A DNA stretch of 64,000 nucleotides from Carya illinoinensis (Eukaryota; Streptophyta; Magnoliopsida; Fagales; Juglandaceae), in assembly GCF_018687715.1 (NCBI RefSeq), contig NC_056762.1, positions 35,886,864 through 35,950,863 of the forward strand, given 5' to 3'. Positions 36,656 through 48,109 of the stretch are shown here, piece after piece (position 1 is the stretch's first letter; every line of letters begins with the position of its first letter). The notes under the pieces were generated by a model. That model was not told the origin of the DNA and searched no databases. It saw only the letters and a program-made list of their open reading frames with translations. The position numbers were made by a program, and so were the translations under genes.

Positions 36656-38519
36656 TAGTGCCATCCAAAATAGTCGCAAGCCCAATCCGACCTGATTTTT
36701 CAACCTGACCCAAATTAGAATATTCGAACTGTGGCTCAGTTTTCAGTTTTTGGAATTTTAACCCTTTTTTTTCGAAATTAAACGGTTTGGGTTGGGTAAT
36801 TACTAGATAATCGAACGTATAACCAAAAAGTTTGACTTCAATCCGCGTCTTTGCATTCTCCCGTCCCTTTGCACAACTTTTCAAATTCTCTATTGTCTCT
36901 TGGCATTCTAATTCAAAAGTTATTAATCTCTATCTGCGTACTTCAACCCCATTAGTTTAATTCTAGCTCCCAGTCCCATCAATAGACTACACCTAGATAT
37001 AAAATCCCAAAAAGCTCTATTTTTTTCATTTTATTTTAGAGCATTCTCATTAACTTGACTAAATTCATCTTTAAATTTAACAAATATTAACATTTCTTTA
37101 CATTTGCCTATTCCATCTAAATTCAATCTCCACATTAAATTAGTCATTCATTCTCTATATAATAATAAAATATTATTAAATTAATAATTTTTTATTTAAT
37201 TTATTTTATCACATTTTGTAGTTCTACCAATTAAATATTAATAATAATTATATTCTAATTAAATTCATATTAAAAATTTATTATTAAATTTTAATAGTAA
37301 TTATATTCTAATTAAATTAATATTAAAAAATATTATTAAATGTTAATAACAATTATATTCTAAATGTTAAATGTTAATTATATTCTAATTAATTTAATTT
37401 ATTTATTTAAAATAATAAATTAATATTTTAATATTTGATGAATGAATAGCAGTTATCTAATTTTGGCCAAGCATTATAGCTGAAGTCTAAATTAGTCTAG
37501 ATATGTCCAGCCCAAATGAGTTTTTTTGACACATATTATTCAAATTTTAGCCGATCTTCTGTCTTATTCCATCCTCTTATTTCTCTCGAAGTTGAAAGAA
37601 CAACCCAAAGCTCTTAAGTCAAGAGATCTACCCAAGGCCCTCAAAGGTTTTTCAAGATCTCAAAGTTTCTCAACCCACGGATGCGGCTGTGGATTTTGAA
37701 AATGAAGGTGTGGGTCTCAAAGTTCTTGACCTCTGGTTGTAAATTTTGGTTTTGTCATATTTATCTTTTATTGCATCTATATGGTGGTAAAAGTTTTTCA
37801 GATTGGGTCAGACATCATTTGTTTTCTAATATAGCATCTCTCTATCTATATAATTGCAAGTATTGCTTTGTCTTGCCACCACTTGGACAACTACCTTCTC
37901 TTCAGTCCCTTTCTATTGCTCAGTTTGATGGAATTGATGTTGTGGATCGAGATTTTTATGGCAATATTTCTCTTTCAACGAGACCATTTGGAGCCTTGAA
38001 AGTTTTGAAGGTTAGAGACATGCCGAAGTTGGAGAAATGCTTAGCTTTTGGTGCTGAAAATGAAGGTGGAGCTTTTACTCATCTTGAAAAGTTAACGGGA
38101 GAGTTGCCCATCCATCCTCCTTTATCTAGACTTATGATAGAAGAATTTCCACTGTTGATGACTTCACTTCTAAGTACTGCTACAGTACTACTCTACGTCA
38201 TCTGGAGCTAAGAAATTGTAACGAGGCTCTCCTCAAGCAATTGCCAACAGGATTGCAGAAACTCACAATTGGAGAATTTGATGCTCTGGAGTCCATAAGA
38301 ATCTGTTCTAAATAATCAGTGTGTTGAAAAAAACTATTAATTGGATATACTAGGATTTTAAATATTAAAAAAAAAAAAAAACCCGATTTTTCTGAAAATG
38401 AAAACGGTTCGGTTAACCGGGTAATGGTTTCAAGTTAAAAGTGCCTAAAACTGGAACTACGAGATCTTGGGTTGGGTCGAAAATGGCCATGATCAGGTCG
38501 GATTGGATGAATAGTCCTA
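36656..38519 (+). mobile_element. Non-autonomous hAT-like element carrying an NLR fragment
   Basis: The ends read TAGTGCCATCCAA (left) and, inverted, TAGGACTATTCATCCAA (right). Both carry CCAATCCGACCTGAT a short way inside, and CCGACC/GGGTTGGG subterminal motifs typical of plant hAT elements. The flanks are an exact 8-bp duplication, GATGCATG, at 36648-36655 and 38520-38527. There is no transposase. The interior holds an AT-rich block (37060-37440) and an LRR gene fragment. Confidence 0.75.
37790..38320 (+). pseudogene. NLR leucine-rich-repeat fragment inside the hAT element
   Basis: Open frame with SDWVRHHLFSNIASLYLYNC, LPPLGQLPSLQSLSIAQFDG, RPFGALKVLKVRDMPKLEKC and GELPIHPPLSRLMIEEFPLL. 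These are the C-terminal LRRs of RPP13-like CC-NBS-LRR resistance proteins. After about 38170 the frame shifts, and the repeats continue in another frame (LRHLELRNCNEALLKQLPTG). There is no NB-ARC domain, so it cannot act as a resistance protein. Confidence 0.85.
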
Positions 38520-38716
38520 GATGCATGTTGTGAAAAATTCTGTTAATAAAGTTCGCGAATAAAAATGACACTAATTAGTTACAACAGGTACATCCAATCG
38601 AAAATATCAAAAAATAATGATGATGATGATTATCATCAAAATAGTTGTAAAAATAAATCGGAAATTAAATATGAAATTTATTTTTTAAATGGTGAAAACA
38701 AAAGGAATTGGAACAG

Positions 38717-38850
38717 GCCCAATAAATCTTACAAATTACTCTTAGAAAAGAGCCCTAGGCCCCATATAATAATCCATAGGCCCAATAACTACTTAAGTAG
38801 TTTAGTTATTGGGATGCCTTCCGAATAAGAATTCAATAGGCCCAATCTGG
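38717..38850. promoter_or_regulatory. Cluster of GGCCCAAT motifs
   Basis: AGGCCCAATA, TAGGCCCAATAA and TAGGCCCAATCT occur within 130 bp, with an inverted TTATTGGG. In plants GGCCCA (site II/UP1-type) elements mark promoters of growth genes. No gene was found to go with them here, so the role is unclear. Confidence 0.3.
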
Positions 38851-39018
38851 GATCATCACAACTTGCTCAGGTTGGATACTTGGATTATAACTAATTTTGA
38901 ATATCAATTAAATTCAAGGGTCAAGATGAGTTTAACCCTTCCTCAAACTTTTGTCTTTTCCACATAAAACCGCCCCCCACCCCCGGAAAAAAATCTTTCC
39001 AACGCTTCCCTCTATGAT

Positions 39019-40860
39019 ATGGAAAATCTGATCAACCAAATTGAAGCACTTCATGGGAAGATTTATGCCTTTCTCCAGAATATGAACCTGCAAATGAAAA
39101 CAAAGACTTAGATCTCATTGGAAGAATAGTCGCTACTCGACCTCTCAACAAGATTTGCACTTCATGCCTCCTTTAGGGCAGCTTGGAACTTTGTCAATAA
39201 GTTCCACGTTGAAGATTTAGATGTTAATCTATTTCTTTTTACGTTCCAAAATGCAAGTGATATACAGAGAATAATGAACCAGATTCCATGGAACTTCAAA
39301 GGGCATCTTCTTATCCTCAAGAGCTGCCTAGAAGGTAAATCATGGCAAGAAATCAGTCTCTGTACATCCTCTTTCTACGTCCAAATACATGGTTTGACTA
39401 GAAAACATATGACGGAAAAAATGGCTTCAAAAATTGGCGGGGCCCTTGGTAAGTATCCTGGAGTCGATGTGGATCCTTTGTTTGGGTTCGCTAGCAAGAA
39501 ATTTATCCGTATAAAGGTGGAGCTAGACATCAACAAGCCTTTGAAGGAATTTGGAAACCTAGAGAATCTAGTGCAACTTAGGTTTTGTTTAAATACGAAC
39601 GCCTTTCAGACTTCTGCTATGCTTTTGCGGTAGAATCGGACTATCTCATATTTTCTGTACCTTTTTAAACATTATTCCAGATCATCTACCTTTTGGGCCC
39701 TGGCTGCGTGCAGACTCTCCTATGTTCAAACCGGTTCAAGCACAGAGACGTCAATCTAGTGTCTTTAGGCTAGCTTTGGACAACATTACAGAAGAGGATG
39801 GTTTTGATAGTTCTCTTAAAAAATCAGAGACTGAAGGGCACATGTACTTTGACATTTCGGCCCCAGCTCTAACCTCTACGTTAAGTGGAATCGGTGCTCC
39901 TCCTTTATTAGATAAGGGGAAAGGGATTGCCACTCCTAAGAAAGTGAACTTTTCTGGTTTAGGTAGTCCTTACTCTAGGGATGGATGGGGAAATCCTTGG
40001 CTATTAACTTAAGAGGACATCACTATCTACTCGGATGCAAAGAACACCAAGAAACAGCCGATGAAGGTTCGGTTTCCTTAAGAGCTCATCTCTAGTCTTA
40101 ACCCACTCGAAAACAAGTTCAATTTTTGCGAAGATGAAAAAGGTTGAAGATCACTTACCATATCGGAACGACCATGGAAATAACCTGAAGCAGCTGGGTT
40201 TCAAGCCGTCTTCTCCAATTACCCCTTCAGCTTTGATAGGCGAAGCTACTGGAAGGGAAGAACCGGCTGATCCAAAGGTTGAGATGATCTCAACCACTGT
40301 AGAATATAGTAATTTTCCAGAATTTAATACTTCACCCACAACTGGAGATGACCCATTCAATATGTGAAATAACTTCCCTCCACCAAACCCCCCTTAAATC
40401 AGTCACTCAAGGAGGTCTCATCTCACATCCGATGGAAAATCGGGATCTCCACAACAACAAAAGGGATTCGGTTCTGCAGAAAATCCCAACTTACCCAGTC
40501 TTAAACGCTAAGACTTGGCCTTCTCATTGGACGCAGCTGCAAGAAGCTCATGTATCGGGCCTTAAGTCAACAGTGGCCAAACTGGATGGGCCTTCTCTTC
40601 AAAGCCCATGGGAAATGCCACCTGAAGCAATGCAGCATAAAGTACTAGAGCCCGACGTTTCAACAGGCCCAAGCAAAGAAGTAAGTCAGTCTCAACTTCA
40701 CCAGCAACGGGAAAACAAATGGAAGTCTGGCCCACCATACAATGCTCTTAATCCCACGCAACAAAAACAAAAGGTTATAAATTTCATACCCACAATTTCA
40801 AACCAGCCAATTCAACTTATTCCCCAGCCAATTCAACTTATTCCCGATAGAGTTCTTCTA
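39019..40860 (+). pseudogene. LINE ORF1 (DUF4283/CCHC gag-like) remnant
   Basis: Begins MENLINQIEALHGKI, then passes through the DUF4283 region (AWNFVNKFHVEDLDVNLFLF, QIPWNFKGHLLILKSCLEG, FYVQIHGLTRKHMTEKM, FIRIKVELDINKPLKEF) and the FGPWLRA block that follows the zinc knuckle region. A variable Ser/Pro-rich tail follows. Stops at about 39108, 39633 and later, plus frameshifts, break it. No endonuclease or reverse transcriptase follows; the sequence ends against leader-like DNA. Confidence 0.75.
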
Positions 40861-41039
40861 CGGATCCACAACTGTAGCAGGAGCACACTTGCACACCATA
40901 CGTGGCATCTTTTATTTATTTATTTATTTTTTTTTAAAAAAATTCAAAACGTGCATTTTTTGATGGGGTCCTACAGTTTGCTTTTTCATTTCGAAATCCT
41001 CCTGCCAAAGCCCTCGTTCGTCACCCGCATGACAGCTTC

Positions 41040-41212
41040 CTCCGCCCAGCACTACTAGCGACGTTGTCTCTCTGCCTAGAAACATCGAGCACAGTACTTC
41101 ATCTGCACAGAGCTACTGGTCTTTGGGAAACCAAATAACAGAGCAAACAGTCAGTTTTTTGAATCTGTGAAGACCCCCCTCCCTCGCCAGCGCCACCGCT
41201 GCTCATACAAAG
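41040..41212 (+). other. Probable 5' UTR exon of the FAR1-related locus
   Basis: A GC-richer, CT-rich block ends CATACAAAG|GTAAAA, a good splice donor. It lies 1.8 kb upstream of the first FAR1-like coding exon on the same strand. Linking the two is inference. Confidence 0.35.
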
Positions 41213-41723
41213 GTAAAAAATTTTCAGACCGTTTTATACTCCCATATGGTTACGTTTATCTTGTATACACAGAGATGAGTTTTGGGTATTGTGAGATAGA
41301 TATTGTGGATTAGGGCATGGTTAAAAAACAATGTTGCATGGCTTTTGAGTCTTTGATGTCTAGTTTCGTCCTCTGCTTTCAAGCAGCTCGGTCATACATT
41401 GTTTTTTATTTATTTTTTATTATTTGTATTGAGAATCCGTTTTTTTTTTCATCTTTTGCACGCATTCTTAATCGTTATTTGTGCCCCTCTAAAGTTAGAA
41501 CTACTAGCTGGTTCTTATGATAGTGGCAGAGTATGAGCATTGTAAGGGAAATGCAACCTGATAAGTATTTCAGCTCATACTCTGTTCTTACTCTCTCTTC
41601 AAGAATTTTTTCCGAGTTTTAGAGAAGTGGTGGGTTAAGCTTGAACCTTAGCCATGATGGGCATAGGTAACAATTAATGCTTTTTATTTCATCTTCCTGC
41701 TGCATGATATTTAGTGTTCTCTG

Positions 41724-41743
41724 TTATTTATCAAAAAAAAAAA
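41724..41743 (+). mobile_element. 20-bp LINE tail insertion with 17-bp target duplication
   Basis: ATATTTAGTGTTCTCTG occurs at 41707-41723 and again at 41744-41760, separated only by TTATTTATC and a short A run. This is what an extremely 5'-truncated LINE (or SINE) insertion looks like: a last few bases, poly(A), and a target-site duplication. Confidence 0.7.
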
Positions 41744-42607
41744 ATATTTAGTGTTCTCTGCTTACAGAGCATATAAATGCCATAAAAAACAGAGAAGATT
41801 AACTATTAGCTTGTATGGAAGCCAACATGCATATTATTTCACTATTGTTTTAAGTTTTTACAAGCATCAGTTAGTCTTAAGACATAGTAAATAGGATGAA
41901 TCTATTAACTACCCTGTCTCTCAAGACTGTTACTTTACAGCCAGAAGCAGATAAATACCTTATGCAATTTTAGAATTCATGAGTATAGTTCTGCTTGTAT
42001 GAAAATGCTATCAGATACAAGAATGATTGTATATAAAATTAGTATCATGTGCTTTGTAGAGAAGTTAGAATATGGATATTTCAAGGGTTAACTTGGAAGC
42101 ACCCTACCCAAGAACTCTTCTAATATTTTATCGCTTTTACTGAGAGGGTCGTGGGTTATAGGCAGAGGACTGAGAGGAGTGTGAACATTTGATATCATTT
42201 TCTCTGAGGAAGTGGTTATAGGAGAGGTATATGCTTGAAGGCTTGTGCGCACAAATGATCCCCCACCCTCTAGGTTGTCTGATAGTATACGGAAACTGCT
42301 CTAGTAATCTTAGTTGCATGGCTTTTAGAAACTCAACTAATGACTCATGGAAAATTATGGTAAATGACCATTTGGTCCCAGCTCAAGGCTTTATTAATTT
42401 TTGGCACAGATTTAGCATGCTGTCATCTTTGCAGAGGTGGGACTGAATTCTTATAGCCATTAGATGAAGGTAACATGCCGTGATTGATTTTCAAAGTATG
42501 ATGTAGGCACTGTATTTTGATAAGAAAGTGCTTTATGATTGAAATCAGCATTTGCAACATGGTATACGGTGATTCTCATTTAGTGCAATATTAGCACTCA
42601 ATATTTA

Positions 42608-42711
<104 letters not shown>

Positions 42712-42970
42712 GGTAAAAGAGATAAACTTAGCAATTGTCATTAACATCCATATAAACCTCATAATCTTGTGTTGGAGTTTTGCCGTTATTGAATTACATT
42801 GTATTAATAACTATCTTATAAACCTAAAGAGTTAAAATGCAATAACTAGAAACAGTTTACTAAGTGTGAGATTATTGAGGTTCAGTGTGAGTGTTTAATT
42901 TTCATATAATGCGTTTTGACAACATGTGCTTCGCCTTTAAATATTTTGAAGACATCTTAATTTTAGTGTA

Positions 42971-45640
42971 ATGGGGGAAGAGGAAGATAGAATGGCACCC
43001 AGGCCTTCGACGTCGACTTCACAGCCATTTTACACGCATTAGAATGAATTTGGAAGGCCAAACTTAGACCATGTGAGTAGGCAGGTTGATGATAGAATTT
43101 TTGATAAAGTGTATTTGACGTGCTCATGCATCTAACTAATTGCATAAAACTTGTAGCATCCTCATCATATGCCTTACCCTCTGGCGAGTAATCTGGAGGA
43201 TTTTATTAGAGTTGAAGATTCATTCTGGGTATATTTCTGTTTGTTACCCAAATTCCAAAAATTTACATGTTAATTTGTTTGTTTGAGGATAGCTGATTTT
43301 TGCTAATGCCGTGCTGCTATTGAGCAAATGCCACCTTATACTCAATACCAGTCCTCGAGTAATCCGGAGGACTTGAGGCAAGAAATGCCCCCCGTGTCAA
43401 TGACACCAAATAGTGATGAATTTGAAGAAAATGTTGGAAGTTGTCATGATGTTGATGGTATTACACTATTCGATGCTATGTATTTAATGACTATAATATT
43501 TAATTATTGCTAATTCATCCTTATGTTTCCATTTATAGAAATGTTCTTTGACATAAATGAAGATTTGGAGGGTACCACTGTTGTCCCGGATGATGAGGTA
43601 CAAGTTGAACCGCCAAAATCCGGTTTGGAGTTTGACAGTGAGAAAGAGCTTGTGGTGTATTATAAGCAGTACGCCAAGTAAGAGGGTTTTGGTGTAAGGA
43701 CACAGAGGACTAAAAGAGATGATGATGGGAAGCCTGTGTATCTGACTATTGGTTGTGCCCGTGGTGGAAAGTACCATCCTAAGCCAAACACTAATATCTC
43801 GAAGCCACGGGCAACAACTAAAATGGGTTGTAAGGCCAAGGTAAATGCAACGTTGAACAAAAATGGGAAATGGGTTTTCACCACTATTAAGAATTCTCAC
43901 AACCATATTACTGTGAGCCCCAAGAAAAGTAAACTATTGAAATCTCACAAGCACCTAGATCAATACAGTCAAAGGATCCTGGAGCTGAATGATAGAGCCG
44001 GTATACGAAGGAATAAGAACTTTTATTCTCTTATTGTTGACGTGGGGGGTTATGAGAATCTGGCTTTTCAAGAGAAATATTGTAGGAATTACATTGACAA
44101 CGCTAGATATTTAAGGTTGGGCAAAGGATGTAGTGATGCACTTAATGAGTATTTCAAGAGAATGAGAGATCAGAATGATGGCTTCGTTTCTAACATGGAC
44201 GTGGATGATGAGGGAATGCTACAGAATGTGTTTTGGGCTTATGCACATAGTCGAGCCGCCTATGAGTATTTTGGAGTACAACGTATCTAATAAATAGGTA
44301 CGGTATGCCTTTTGCTCCATTTGTTGGTGTTAACCATCATGGCCAGTCCATACTATTCGGGGTGGGATTACTATCAAGCGAGGACACACATAGTTTTGTT
44401 TGATTGTTCCGGATGTGGTTGGATTGCATGAAGGGTAGGGCGCCGAAGTCTATCATAACCAACCAAGATAGAGTGATGAAGAATGCGATTGCTACTGTAT
44501 TTCCTGAAACTCACCATAGATATTGTTTATGACATATAATGCGCAAACTTCCTGAGAAGTTAGGATCGCACGCCAAATTCAACTTTGGGTTGAAGACTGA
44601 CATCCAGTCGGCATTATATGATTCACAGACCACCACAGAATTTGAGGAGAGCTGGGGTCAACTACTTGAAAAGTATGATCTACTCGACAACAATTGGCTT
44701 CAATCCTTATATGAGGAAAGGTCCTTTTGGGTTCCAGTTTTCCTTAAGAGTGTATTTTGGGTTGGTATGAGTACAACGCAAAGGTCTGAAAGTATGGATG
44801 CATTTTTTGACGGGTATGTCCATGCTAGGATGACATTGAAGGAATTTGTCGACCAATTCGATAATGCTCTTAGAAAGAAAGTGGAAGTCGAGACAACAAT
44901 TGATTTCAATTGTAGCAACCAAACTATCTCCTGCGTCTCCCATTTCAACATTGAGAAGTAGTTTAAAAAAGTCTATACAAATGCAAAGTTTGAGGAGATC
45001 CAAAGAGAGTTTATGAGCCTAATGTGTTGTAATTGTTGGTTGGTAAACACATAGGGGTGCATTTTAATTTTTGATGTGTTGGATGAAATATCATTTGATG
45101 AGCAAACCAAAAGAGTTCATTACTCAGTTTACTATAATGAAGATGAGTGTGAGGTAAAATGCACTTGTGGTTTGTTTGAGATGAGGGGGATTATTTGTAG
45201 GCATGCACTTAGAGTCTGTCAGTTGAAAAATATTAATATGCTGCTGAAAGAATATTTCCTAGATCGATGGAGAAAGGACTTAAAGAGGCATTACACATTA
45301 ATCAGAAGTAGTTATGATGACGTGCGGGGTAGATCAGACACGCGTAATTATGAGCTTATGATCCAAAGATGTTAGAAACTAGCAGCCAAAATATCCTCAA
45401 ACAATGACAAAGTACATGCATTACTGCACTATGTTGATGAGTTTGATAAAACATGTGAAAGTTCCACATGTCAGTCGACTATCCAATCAACGATAGCCAA
45501 CGTCGACGGTGGCCTTGGATAAGGGTAAAAGGATTTTAAGCCCTAACGTCGTTCGAGGGAAAGGGAGACCTCCAAATAAGAGGAAGGCTCCACCTGTGGA
45601 GAAACTGGCAACAAAGCAAAAAAAAAAAAAAACAGGTATT
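42971..45640 (+). pseudogene. FAR1-related sequence (FRS) pseudogene
   Basis: Exons are recognisable at 42971-43077 (MGEEEDRMAPRPSTSTSQPF, with an in-frame TAG), about 43157-43229, 43325-43457 and from 43539. The FAR1 DNA-binding region starts SGLEFDSEKELVVYYKQYAK and is cut by a TAA at 43679. It continues CKAKVNATLNKNGKWVFT and NSHNHITVSPKKSKLLKSHK. The MULE-type DDE domain follows (YFG... TTYLINRYGMPFAPFVGVNH, KSIITNQDRVMKNAIATVFP), then a SWIM zinc finger (CTCGLFEMRGIICRHAL) and a basic C-terminus with GKGRPPNKRK. A deletion at about 44275 removes the codons before TTYL. Further stops lie at 44530 (TGA for the usual Trp), 44959, 45052 and 45373. FAR1/FRS proteins are transposase-derived transcription factors; this copy cannot make one. 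Confidence 0.88.
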
Positions 45641-45649
45641 AATTGTTGA

Positions 45650-47180
45650 TACTTATTTTGTTACTTGATATTTAGTAGTTCAAATTCTATTTTTTTTTTT
45701 TTTTGGTCAATGGAACTTAGACTTGCAGGAAACTCTTGGTAGATGAAAGTGAAGTGGGTGAGAGCCCAGGATCTCAACCTTAACATTGTAGGAATTTTTG
45801 AGAAGGGCTAAAGTAACAACTCTTTCTATTATGTATTACATTTAGATCTTTATTATATTTAACTAAATTTTTATATAATACCCGATGGCTTTTCAATCTC
45901 CTGCAGGTTGTAAATATTGATTTTGTGAGTTGTTGGAAGTTTTTGTGAAATCAGTGTTGGTGTAGATGAGGATCGGACCTTATTATGACTCCCAAAGATG
46001 GAGGCTTGGATGTGATTTTTAAAATAGTTTTGGAAATGTTTCGGTGGTCTTGTTGAAATCAACCAATAAATTGGTAAATACATCCATATAAACCTAACTT
46101 ATTGGTATTAGTTGAGTTGGGTGGAGAGAGTTTTCTGAGATGGGTTGTTGGAACGATTTTTATGTCCATTTAGCTTCTTTGATAGATTGATAATGAAACC
46201 TGTCATCAGTCATGCCCCTCATAAGTATTAAGAATTGTTCAGATCTAAAGCAATTTCTTTGTAGTTGATAAGGATGTAAGGTAGCTAATTGCATGGCTTT
46301 TCTGCTTTTCTTTGTAGTTGATACAGTGAGATTGATAATCTTGATTGTGTTGAATGGCAGGTAAAAATGACTTATAATTGGCAGCTCTGTTTCTTTGATG
46401 ATAGGAACTATTAATTTCAATCATGCATTTCTGATTTTTGTTCCCAATGCAGAAAAAAGTCAATCACAACTGCTACATTTTCTTGTGATGGTTCCGTCTT
46501 GGCTGGGTAGATCTGAAACTGTCATCACCTTGTGGAATCCTGTCATCAGTCATGCATCCATGGAAAATCCTGCATCTCCATGTATCTCATGGTCTTATTA
46601 TGATGATTGTTAAAAGACCTTAAAAAATGTAGCCTATCTCAATTATGGTTCATAGTTTGAGTTCCAACATTAATTTAATGTTGCTTATTGATCCGAGTTG
46701 GTAGCATCAGTTTTGAGTCGATCGATTGCATGCCTTCATCTCCATATATCTACTAGGAAGTTTTTATCATGTTGAGTTAGTATTCTTAGGCAAAAAAATA
46801 TTGTTGGGTTGATGTTCTGCTATTCACTATTTATTGACTGTATTTTTGGGTTTTGTCTCTATTTTTTACCATAGATAAACGCAGTATTAATTTGATGCGA
46901 AGTGAAAATTGTTGGGTTGACGATTCACTCGAAATGCATTATATGCTGCCTTGGAGCCAGGCTGATTTAATGTGTTGTCACTATGTTCATCTCAGTTTGA
47001 AGAGGATGCACTGAACTGAAGATTTGTTGATTTTAGAATGATGGCTTTTGTAAATATTTGTATATATTTCATATCATAACTCAGAGATGAATGTAGAGTT
47101 GTATTGTACAACTCAATATCCATTCCAATATCCATTACTGTTATGTAGCCAAAATGTTGGAAGTTGTATATATGGAATAC
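45650..47180. other. Intergenic DNA downstream of the FRS pseudogene
   Basis: No coding signal. Short direct repeats occur (CTGTCATCAGTCATG at about 46200 and 46540; TTTCTTTGTAGTTGATA at about 46255 and 46308). Confidence 0.4.
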
Positions 47181-47200
47181 ACAAACAAATTTGATGGCCG

Positions 47201-47323
47201 GGAATTGTTCCAGTCCAATATCCAGTCTGCATTATGTAACAAATCAAGAGTATGTATAGCAGGAATTGTTCCAGTCCAATAACCAGCTTTGACATTATGT
47301 ATTAAATCAAGAATATGTATAGC
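47201..47323. repeat. Two-copy 61-bp tandem repeat
   Basis: GGAATTGTTCCAGTCCAATA starts at 47201 and 47262, and both copies run on to TATGTATAGCA. A weaker copy of CCAATATCCA precedes them. It lies downstream of the 3' end of the minus-strand GRF gene, or within its 3' UTR. Confidence 0.85.
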
Positions 47324-47720
47324 ACTTCGTTTCCAGTCCACTCTCACGCCTGTTCTGTGGTTGTTCCAGTATGTTGAACGACTTACCATAAGCAGCCAAA
47401 AAACAATACTTCAAGTGCATAAAAACTTATTGTAAATTAATAACATCCCTGTTTTGAGCAATGTCACTAAATAACACTTTGCTAGAGGCATTACAAAGTC
47501 AATTTCATTGACAAAAGTTCTGTATTACACGGATGGGTACAATTTACATACATGGTCTTGGTTCAAACCATGTGCACTTCAAAAGAACCATGCAAAACCA
47601 AAAAGAGTTCATACACCGTACTTTACATAGAATTTAGACAAATTTACATAGAATTTAGACAAACCAAATAAACACTATTACAAAAGTTAGAACCCAGTAC
47701 AAACACAAAAGTTTTCGCTT

Positions 47721-48109
47721 TTACTTTTTCAGATTCTTTGCTATCTCTCTCACTTTATCTTCCATTTTCCGAATGGCATACTCGCGCTGTAATACATCAT
47801 TCCACGTAATATTTGTCGCCTTATTCTCATGGGCACGAAAATTTAGATCTAGCAAATGAAGTATATCGGCCCATACAAAAAATTCACACCTTGCTTTTCC
47901 CTACACACAGAAAAAATTTCCAATTAATATGATAAAATACACCCCAAGTAGCAAACCATTAGGTAAGACAAAACAAAGCAAACCAAAGCATCAAGTTGCT
48001 GACTTACCGATGTGTGAGATGTCTTTAGTGGTGTCCTCAAACCACACCAACAAGTTGGAGATTCCATGACAAAATCATTAAGTAAAGATGATGATTGAGA
48101 TGCTGACAT
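47721..48109 (-). CDS. Small GRF-type zinc-finger protein
   Basis: Two coding exons join in phase 0: 48109-48008 (34 codons, MSASQSSSLLNDFVMESPTC... ending at CG|GTAAGT) and 47900-47721 (59 codons and TAA, after a TGTGTAG acceptor), separated by a 107-bp intron. The 93-residue product carries the ends of a GRF finger: CWCGLRTPLKTSHTS at about 20-34, then GKARCEFFVWADI. The usual middle, a GRxFxxC block with the third metal ligand, is absent, and the intron holds no exon to supply it. A C-terminal helix (about 60-93, REYAIRKMEDKVREIAKNLK) is likely a coiled coil. GRF fingers bind single-stranded nucleic acid in larger proteins; whether this one binds zinc is doubtful. A leader exon lies upstream at about 50 kb. 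Confidence 0.7.
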
